Position numbers and translations under genes: made by a program
Shown here: in pieces, positions 42,101 to 46,998 of the stretch
Layout of the letters: every line of letters starts with the position of its first letter
Numbering within the stretch: position 1 is the stretch's first letter
From: Myxococcales bacterium
Lineage (GTDB): Bacteria; Myxococcota_A; Bradymonadia; REDH01
Direction of reading: 5' to 3'
DNA: 46,998 nt
Assembly: GCA_947496715.1 (NCBI GenBank)
Contig: CANMDT010000011.1
Location: forward strand, 1-46,998
The notes under the pieces: generated by a model
What the model was told of the DNA's origin: nothing
The model's database searches: none
What the model saw: only the letters and a program-made list of their open reading frames with translations

Positions 42101-42666
42101 ACAAAGCCCCGTTCGAAGCGTTCCATCTCGGCCTGGTAGGCTTCGTTCTTCTGCTCGTAGGTATCCTTGGCTTGCTCGTAGTAGAGTTCACCGAGGCGGA
42201 AGAGGACATCTGGCGTGTAGGTGGCGTCGGAGGGATACTCGGCGATGAACCGGGTAAAGTCGCCGATGGCGAGTTCGCGTCGGGCGCGTTCTTCAACGCG
42301 CCGGGAGTCGATGCCGTCGTTGTAGAAGGCGACGATGCCGTTTCGCTGGCGCTTATACTCGTTCTTAGAGAGTTCGAGCATGCCTTCGTTGTAGTCGCTC
42401 ATCTCTTCGGCATAGGCGCCAAGTGCCTGTTCGAAGCCGGGGAGCTGCTGTGCGACGACGGGGGGTAGCGCGGAGTATTGGGGTATGGGGCGCGAGAAGT
42501 TATCGCGCGGGGCGGCTGGGGCGGCTGGGGCGGCTGGGGCGGCGGAGCCCTCGGCAGCGTCAGCAGCGCGGGCGGCAGTGGGTGCTCCGAGGAGCGAGGC
42601 TGCGAAAGCGAGGCCAAGGAGAGCCCGAAGGCTGTGGCGAAGTTGAATCATGGCGGGGGTGCTCAT
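39160..42666 (-). CDS. Very large periplasmic TPR protein
   Basis: 1168 residues. Signal peptide about 1-34 (cleavage after ARA), then an Ala/Pro repeat (AAPAAPAAPAAP) and a long array of degenerate TPR/Sel1-like helical hairpins up to about 1090; clear ones read VLFRLGELYYEQAKDTYEQ and AFLRIGEIHFEASDWNKARK. The pattern is close to YbgF/BamD-type and Myxococcus gliding TPR proteins. No catalytic motif. The ATG overlaps the upstream stop as ATGA. It could span much of the periplasm and join the motor to outer-membrane parts; inference from context. Confidence 0.88.
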   Translation of the reverse strand: MSTPAMIQLRHSLRALLGLAFAASLLGAPTAARAADAAEGSAAPAAPAAPAAPRDNFSRPIPQYSALPPVVAQQLPGFEQALGAYAEEMSDYNEGMLELSKNEYKRQRNGIVAFYNDGIDSRRVEERARRELAIGDFTRFIAEYPSDATYTPDVLFRLGELYYEQAKDTYEQKNEAYQAEMERFERGFVPDEPTPPEKEFNQAVATYERLIRDYPDYRIIDGALYLVGVLYAEAKDPRALATFERLTVAKPKSDFAQEAFLRIGEIHFEASDWNKARKAFETALTYPTSSRTDKILFKLGWATYLASDYDSAIVTFQKLLDYYQSAGDSDSAALKEEALQYTAITLAEEDWNSDGNRDADFIMPRMNKYLGDRDDEDSIAIRDRVVAILLENQRYANGIELLRDAIARAPEDPLNPNRFEKIVEAFARDNQIEKALDESAKIGQLFGPGTAWYKAQERLGNSDAIAVADEMTRRSLKDTAGLYYNEGEQLAAQFEAAPKDTGLHDRAIQRFRLAARMYGQFLQAYPNDAEVYDIQMYLAQSYFFSEQYDLAGAGFETVRESVLNNNFRDASARFAIQSFETSIEREFNAGRLEARAWPSRPASVGVKAPEPKKGDSNAPRNVASSDIVPELSLKLISAYDRYIALGIKNPDSPDEQANFAYAGAKLYYEYKDFPEAQRRFIGVLDNHCGSEMTGPAAINLVESYRDQEDYAQMEFWADEVSRRGQCIVIKDAEVMKAFKQDITRYQMGAISQQAEALVAAGKYEQAAVEYVRLANEFAGQQNGALGLYNAGLIYEQNLKKFEMAMTQFDRLLKDYPGSEWVDKALVRIAVNSRQFFDFDRAISTFRDLNKRGYSDAEGIKYPGLKAAELLDYSQRYTEAAEAYVAFVKANPRTDEAPVALYQAALNYEKAGNGKEMVKLFERFRKEYGANASSPKISIPDAVLDGLSRTTKFYEQQKDVRAIAKTNQQILAEFNARQPQSAEARQPAAKLAYEAAMDQFKRWDAIQLGETVPQQQKALGARKTGIIELQSTFEAVTDFNSADVTVCAFFMRGRVYQRMADILYQLPIPEALADDPFAEEEYIAAIEAFASQYEDAAVKEWEIAYPIMQKIGVVNTCTIDTTRQLNRYRGSDYPVLSEPIDPLVTDLVSPQIFLPTPSAPVAETGEAAP
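42511..42546 (-). repeat. 9-bp tandem repeat coding for Ala-Ala-Pro
   Basis: GGCGGCTGG is repeated perfectly three times (42511-42537) with a fourth imperfect copy, inside the 1168-aa TPR gene just after the signal peptide. In-frame length change would alter only a flexible linker. Confidence 0.8.
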
Positions 42667-45008
42667 TGTCCCTTCAGGATTTCTTCGAAGTCGGCATCGA
42701 TGATGCTGAGGGCGTCTTGCCGCCTCCGCACCAGTTCACCGATCTCTTTGGTCAGTTCTTCCTTCTGCTGCCATGCGACATCGAGGATTCCGATGTTGGC
42801 GCGCATCATGAGGCCGTTCAGGCGTTCGCGGACGCGACCGAAGGAGGCTTGCGCTACGGAGCCGGTGAGTCGTGCACCGTCGGCGCGCAGCTTCTCGAGG
42901 GTGCTGCGGATGGTGATCATACGCGCCTGCTCTTCCGAGAGGACGACGCGAAGGTCGGTGATCTTTGTATCGACGGCGCGCTCGATGTCGGTGAAGTAGG
43001 CGTCGAGGGCGGCTTGGCTGCTGTCGACATTTTCGCGCACGGCGTCGGCCTGCGCGAAGAGATCTGCGCTGGAGGGCGCGAGCTGGCGGTAGGTTGCGAG
43101 GATTTGGGCTTCGCGGCGGAGGGAGTCACGGAAGCGGAGCCGAAGGCCGCGTTCGGAGGCGCTGACGTCGTCGGCTACGCCGACTTCTACGGACCGTGAT
43201 GCGATGTCCCGGCGCAGGTTGGCTACGGTATCGAGCCGCCGGTTGAATTCGCTGGCGTTCTCCTCGAGGGATGCGCGCTGGCGCTCTGCGAGTGCGGGTG
43301 AGATTTTGCCGAGCCGCTGGTTTTCGGCGATGGTTTCGCGGAGATCTTTAACCTCCCGGAGGGAGGCTTCGAGGTCTTGTTTGACGGCGAAGAGGTCTAC
43401 CGAGAGCGCCCGGATTTGCTTGACTGAAACCTCTTGGCGCTGGGTCATCTCGGCGAACGAGCGGGGCTGCGCGCGGTAGGAGGTCTCTAGGGCTGCTCGG
43501 TCGGCGCGGAGCTTGTCGAGTTCGGCAGAGGCCTCAGCCGGTAGTTTGCCTGCGAGCACAGTCCTCTCTGCATTGACGGAGCCGATGAGGAGTTGGAGGG
43601 AGTCCATTTCCAGTTCGATGCCTCGGGCCCAGCCATCGCGCATTTCGGGGAAGATGTTGACGCGGCTCCGGGAGTTGATGCCGGTGTCGAGCTCAGCGAG
43701 TGCGAGTTCGCTGTCGGCAACATTGACGGAGGCCTGCGCGAGGTCGTTGGAGATGTTAAGCGCGTGTTTGAGTTCTTTGTCTTGGACGAAGAAGGGCTGC
43801 GCAAAGGCGGGCAGTTCGAGAACACCGTCTGCCTCATTGACGAGCAATTTGAGGAAGGCAGCAGGGTCGGACTGGGAGGCGAGGATCTGGTCGACGCCGG
43901 CCACATCGGGCCGTTGAGCGCGAATGACTCTCGAGAAGGAGGCGGTGGCCTCTTGGTAGCGGCTTTCACGGAGCTGAAAGTCTCCGATGAGGAGACCGGC
44001 TTCGGGCAGATAGTATCGCAGTTCTGGGTCGTTGCTGGCGTAGATCTGAAGCCGCTGGAGGGCTAGAATGGCGTCTCTCGACCTGCCCTCGCGCTGAAAG
44101 CACCAGGCCTGTTCGAAGAGCGAGGCCTTGTACTGCGGGGAGTCGGGGTCTACCTCGCCGTAGGCTTCGATAGCGACCCCGAACTGCTGCTGCTCGTAGT
44201 AGATCCGGGCGCGGCCAAGCCGGGAGAGGTTGAGGAGTTCTCGTTCTGCGTCGCCCTTTTTCTTGGCGAGTTGCTGGATGATGGCCTCGAAGGCTTGGCG
44301 GCTCTCTTCGAGCTGTCCAAGGCGAGCACGGGTAACGCCGGCGAAGTAGGCTGCACGGAGTTCGAGGATGCCTGCCCCTTTGACTCCGGCGAAGGAGGCG
44401 AGTGCGGCCTCGTAGTTCCCCTGGCCATACTGGGCCTTGCCGCGCATGTAGGCGACATCGGGGCCGAAGTTGCCCATTTCGCTGTTTGCAAACTCGGAGA
44501 ACATGGCATCGAGGTCGGAGTAGTCTCCGTCGATGTAGGCCATTTCGAGGAGCCGCCTTGCCGCCTTGATTGCGTAGTTCGCATCTTTGGTGGCGACGAG
44601 GTCTCGGAATTGCTTCTTGGCAAGGTCGAAGTTGCGCAGATGGAAGAGGCTATCAGCAAACATGAACTTTGCGTCGCGGAGGCCTGCGCTCGCAGCGTAA
44701 CGCGGCTCATCGACCACTTGAGCGAGCAGGATAGAGGCTGCGTCCCAGTCGCTGATGCGATAGCGGAGTTGGGCGTCTGCGATCTTGGTGACGGCGTCGT
44801 TCTGGCTGCGGAACTCGGCGACGGTCACATACTGCGAACGGAGGAGTTGTACCCGGCCACCGAGTTCATTGGCGGCCTTTGCTGCGCCATCGAGCGACTG
44901 CGCCGAAGCATGGCTGCCCATTGCGAGTGCGAGCAGGAGAGATCCTGCAGCAACGAGGCGCACGGGAGCGAATGAACAAAGCTGGGTAGCGTTTGCCACG
45001 GCGTTCAA
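42663..45008 (-). CDS. Periplasmic TPR/coiled-coil protein (GltD/AglT-like)
   Basis: About 780 residues. The frame opens at a TTG (45008) overlapping the upstream stop (TTGA). A GTG at 44999 has AAGGA 9 nt upstream and gives 778 residues; it may be the real start. Signal peptide (cleavage near SHASA). Residues about 70-400 contain TPR-like hairpins (GKAQYGQGNYEAALASFAGV). Residues about 490-770 are long charged coiled coils ending KGQ. TPR plus coiled coil in an operon with TolQ/TolR recalls AglT/GltD of Myxococcus, but I cannot test orthology. Confidence 0.87.
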   Translation of the reverse strand: MNAVANATQLCSFAPVRLVAAGSLLLALAMGSHASAQSLDGAAKAANELGGRVQLLRSQYVTVAEFRSQNDAVTKIADAQLRYRISDWDAASILLAQVVDEPRYAASAGLRDAKFMFADSLFHLRNFDLAKKQFRDLVATKDANYAIKAARRLLEMAYIDGDYSDLDAMFSEFANSEMGNFGPDVAYMRGKAQYGQGNYEAALASFAGVKGAGILELRAAYFAGVTRARLGQLEESRQAFEAIIQQLAKKKGDAERELLNLSRLGRARIYYEQQQFGVAIEAYGEVDPDSPQYKASLFEQAWCFQREGRSRDAILALQRLQIYASNDPELRYYLPEAGLLIGDFQLRESRYQEATASFSRVIRAQRPDVAGVDQILASQSDPAAFLKLLVNEADGVLELPAFAQPFFVQDKELKHALNISNDLAQASVNVADSELALAELDTGINSRSRVNIFPEMRDGWARGIELEMDSLQLLIGSVNAERTVLAGKLPAEASAELDKLRADRAALETSYRAQPRSFAEMTQRQEVSVKQIRALSVDLFAVKQDLEASLREVKDLRETIAENQRLGKISPALAERQRASLEENASEFNRRLDTVANLRRDIASRSVEVGVADDVSASERGLRLRFRDSLRREAQILATYRQLAPSSADLFAQADAVRENVDSSQAALDAYFTDIERAVDTKITDLRVVLSEEQARMITIRSTLEKLRADGARLTGSVAQASFGRVRERLNGLMMRANIGILDVAWQQKEELTKEIGELVRRRQDALSIIDADFEEILKGQ

Positions 45009-45661
45009 TCCTTCGCGGCGGGGGCGGCTGCGGCGGGTGCCTCTTCGTGGGTCGCGAACTCCTCGACCTCGAAGCGGATACGGAAGCGGTTCGGGTCGAG
45101 GATATCTCCCTCTCCCGAGTCGAAGGCCACGGTCTGGATGCCGACGGTGCGGCCCTCATCGACAGTGAAGGGGTAGGATGCCGCCTTGTCGATGGTGATT
45201 TCGTTCATGTAGGCGAAGACGCCACCGAAGTCGCGTCCTCGGAACTTGAACTGAACGCTGAGGTTGTGGGCACCCGGAAGGACGGATGCGTCGAAGACTT
45301 CGAAGCGGGGGTCTTCGAGTTTGGTTGTGATTTCGATGCGGTTTCCGTCGAGCACGTAGGCCGCATCGACCAGAACGAACTTGTCGCCGAGGTTGTTGAC
45401 ATGTTCGACTGCGGCGCGGGAGCCGCCGATGGTGCGACGGAGGATTTGCTCGCGGAGCAGGAAGAGGCGAGATTTGCTCCGAAAGACATCTTGCTTGAAG
45501 GCGCCAACGCGGTCTTCGAGTTCCTGGAGTCGGAGGTCGTAATTGACGTCTCCGCTCGTGCTAGCAGGCGCCGTCTGCGTATGCCCGAGGGTGGGTAGAA
45601 GGCAGCAGGAGAGCGCGAGAGCCGTGCGAGCGAGGATGTTGCTAAGGGTCGATTTGGTCAT
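45005..45661 (-). CDS. Secreted coiled-coil/beta protein, first gene of the Glt-like operon
   Basis: 218 residues from the ATG at 45661; an upstream in-frame GTG (45679) is less likely. Signal peptide of about 28 residues (cleavage near GHTQ). A short coiled coil follows at about 40-75 (LRLQELEDRVGAFKQDVFRS), then a beta-rich domain of about 110 residues and an Ala/Pro tail. No family recognised. Its stop overlaps the start of the next TPR gene. It probably works with that protein in the periplasm. Confidence 0.8.
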   Translation of the reverse strand: MTKSTLSNILARTALALSCCLLPTLGHTQTAPASTSGDVNYDLRLQELEDRVGAFKQDVFRSKSRLFLLREQILRRTIGGSRAAVEHVNNLGDKFVLVDAAYVLDGNRIEITTKLEDPRFEVFDASVLPGAHNLSVQFKFRGRDFGGVFAYMNEITIDKAASYPFTVDEGRTVGIQTVAFDSGEGDILDPNRFRIRFEVEEFATHEEAPAAAAPAAKD

Positions 45662-45730
45662 GTTCCGATCCGCCGTCACAGTGTTTCTGAGTGGGGGGTT
45701 TGCTTAAGAATGCGAGAAATTTCGGCTGCG

Positions 45731-45746
45731 TGGCAGTCTGGGTGCA
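45731..45746 (+). promoter_or_regulatory. Possible sigma-54 promoter
   Basis: TGGCAGTCTGGGTGCA matches the -24/-12 pattern TGGCACRNNNNTTGCW at 13 of 16 positions, with GG and GC correctly 10 bp apart. Transcription would start near 45758, about 48 nt before the metallopeptidase ATG. No other promoter stands out here. Confidence 0.35.
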
Positions 45747-45805
45747 AACGGAGCGCGGAGAGACTAGGTATGTCCATTCCTTATGTGTTGCATACCTTGG
45801 CGAGC

Positions 45806-46998
45806 ATGACAAGTTCTAAGTTGATCGCGGCGCTCTGGAGCGCGTGCGAGAGGTCACGGAGGATGTCGTCGACTGTCGCCACATATTTTGCGCTCGGGCT
45901 GTTGATTTTGGGCCCAGCCGTTGGCTTTGCAGCCGAGGCAGTCATCTCTTGTCGGGAGCCTTCGATGGAGGCGAACGGCGTGGTCCTAGTGCGTTGCCAC
46001 CTCGAAGCTGGCGGGGCGGGCGGCGCATGGACTGCGGTCACGGGCGGACGAGGGAGGGTTTGCGGCAGCCTGGCAATCGGGTCGACGCTCCCCGATGGCC
46101 TAGGTGCGCGGTGTGGGGTCGTGGGAGAGGAGGTCTGGTTCTGGCAGCGGCTGGCTGCACCGGAGCGAGGGGCGCTGCGCTACGGGTCCTGGGCACGTGG
46201 TGGCGCATGGAGGGTTGAGGGTTCGGAGCTGCTGCCGGATTCGCTGGTCGCGGTGGGGGCGATGGTCAGTGGGGGCCGTTGGGATGGCGGGGCGATGATG
46301 GCCTACGGTTCGTTTCGTGATCGAGGCTGGCTCGGAGGCAACCTGTCGTCCACCACGGATGGTTCGGTAACGGTGGTAGCAGAGTCGCGTGTCGCCGGCT
46401 TTGCGTCTGATGTCCTCGGGGAGTTGCGCCGATTGCGGCAGGCAGGCCACGGAGAGGTCGTGCAGGAGGTGCAGCTGTTGGCTGCTACCCGCGACGACTA
46501 CGCTTCGGGGCGGAGCGGGCCGGGTTGGTTGGTGCTGGAGCTTGGCGCGGAGGCGAAGGTGCAGCGGGTGGCAGAGGTGGTTCGACATGAGGTGGCGCAC
46601 CAACTTGTAGGGGGTGCGATCCGCTATGTGCGTTCAGGCATCGACGTTGGTTGGTTCTTGGAGGGATTCGCGGACTATCTTGGGTTTGCGATGACCCGTG
46701 ATGAGGCGGCGGGGCGTGCTGCCTTCTTCCGTCGGTTTGCGGAGGCCTGCGAGGCGGTGAGCCGGCCGCAGGGGGAGGTCTCGGGGTACGATCTGGGGTT
46801 TTTATATGCAGCGGCGGTAGATGGTGCGCTGTGGCGTGGCGCGGCGACGGGGCTGGGCGAGCGGCTAGGCGAGCTGGTGGCGGGCCGACAGGGGCCCTTG
46901 GTCTTTGGCGGCCGCGAGGACTTTCTCGGTAGGGAGCCGCGAGCAGCGCTCGTGAGCGCGTTGCTGGCTGGCGCGGACGATGCCGGTGCAGCGCGCGC
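45806..46998 (+). CDS. Secreted HExxH zinc metallopeptidase, C-terminus cut by window edge
   Basis: The frame is open from the ATG at 45806 to the edge (397 complete codons) and so is truncated on the right. An ATG at 45863 is an alternative; both lead into a signal peptide (YFALGLLILGPAVGFA). The zinc site is His261-Glu262-Val-Ala-His265, with the probable third ligand Glu286 in WFLEGFADY, i.e. HExxH-x20-E, a gluzincin arrangement as in M1/M61-like and 'peptidase MA' proteins. About 240 residues precede it with no recognised domain. It is divergent from the Glt-like operon. Substrate unknown. Confidence 0.82.
   Translation, partial: MTSSKLIAALWSACERSRRMSSTVATYFALGLLILGPAVGFAAEAVISCREPSMEANGVVLVRCHLEAGGAGGAWTAVTGGRGRVCGSLAIGSTLPDGLGARCGVVGEEVWFWQRLAAPERGALRYGSWARGGAWRVEGSELLPDSLVAVGAMVSGGRWDGGAMMAYGSFRDRGWLGGNLSSTTDGSVTVVAESRVAGFASDVLGELRRLRQAGHGEVVQEVQLLAATRDDYASGRSGPGWLVLELGAEAKVQRVAEVVRHEVAHQLVGGAIRYVRSGIDVGWFLEGFADYLGFAMTRDEAAGRAAFFRRFAEACEAVSRPQGEVSGYDLGFLYAAAVDGALWRGAATGLGERLGELVAGRQGPLVFGGREDFLGREPRAALVSALLAGADDAGAAR

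Overview
The window is a GC-rich, densely coded bacterial chromosome segment. Three things point to the Myxococcota or a close relative among the former Deltaproteobacteria: a Glt/Agl-like operon (TolQ/TolR proteins, a protein with an AgmX/GltJ-type C-terminus, very large periplasmic TPR proteins), many lipoproteins including a VWA protein with a Cys-rich tail, and a MerR-B12 (CarH/LitR-like) regulator beside an ECF sigma factor. The species assignment is inference. I see no mobile element, CRISPR array or tRNA.

Left part (1-16 kb). On the minus strand at the left edge lies a strong rRNA-type promoter with a boxA leader; the 16S gene itself would be outside the window. Then come trmL (tRNA methyltransferase) and, divergently, an MscS-type channel. 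A run of envelope genes follows: an OmpA lipoprotein coupled to a coiled-coil protein, a DsbD-alpha-like lipoprotein, and a small membrane protein coupled to a TPR membrane protein. A minus-strand operon carries recN, an M23 endopeptidase, a large unknown membrane protein and a VWA lipoprotein. A 576-aa lipoprotein and a small Gly/Ala-rich protein complete this part.

Middle part (15-28.7 kb). Adenosine deaminase is followed by a DUF2723-type membrane protein. A minus-strand operon then encodes two GT2 polyprenyl-phosphate glycosyltransferases around an asparagine synthetase. Divergent from it is a two-gene cassette of an ECF sigma factor and a CarH-like B12 photoreceptor, with repeats resembling the CarH operator in the shared promoter region. 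A second GT-C-like membrane protein, a lipocalin-like exported protein coupled to a single-pass TPR protein, aroE and ribF follow. The GT2 and GT-C proteins together suggest lipid-linked sugar donors used at the membrane for envelope glycosylation.

Right part (28.7-47 kb). A four-gene minus-strand operon encodes an exopolysaccharide exporter: a secreted protein with a Ca-binding-type motif, an outer-membrane beta-barrel, a short OPX (Wza-like) lipoprotein and a Wzc-type tyrosine kinase with a Tyr-rich tail. Next is a nine-gene minus-strand operon (45.66 to 33.87 kb) for a trans-envelope machine: a coiled-coil secreted protein, three TPR proteins, a small secreted protein, TolQ/ExbB, two TolR/ExbD and an FHA-like/TonB-like transducer. 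Its first five genes are chained by overlapping stop/start codons, and hairpins flank the tolQ/exbB gene. At the right edge an HExxH metallopeptidase gene runs out of the window behind a possible sigma-54 promoter.
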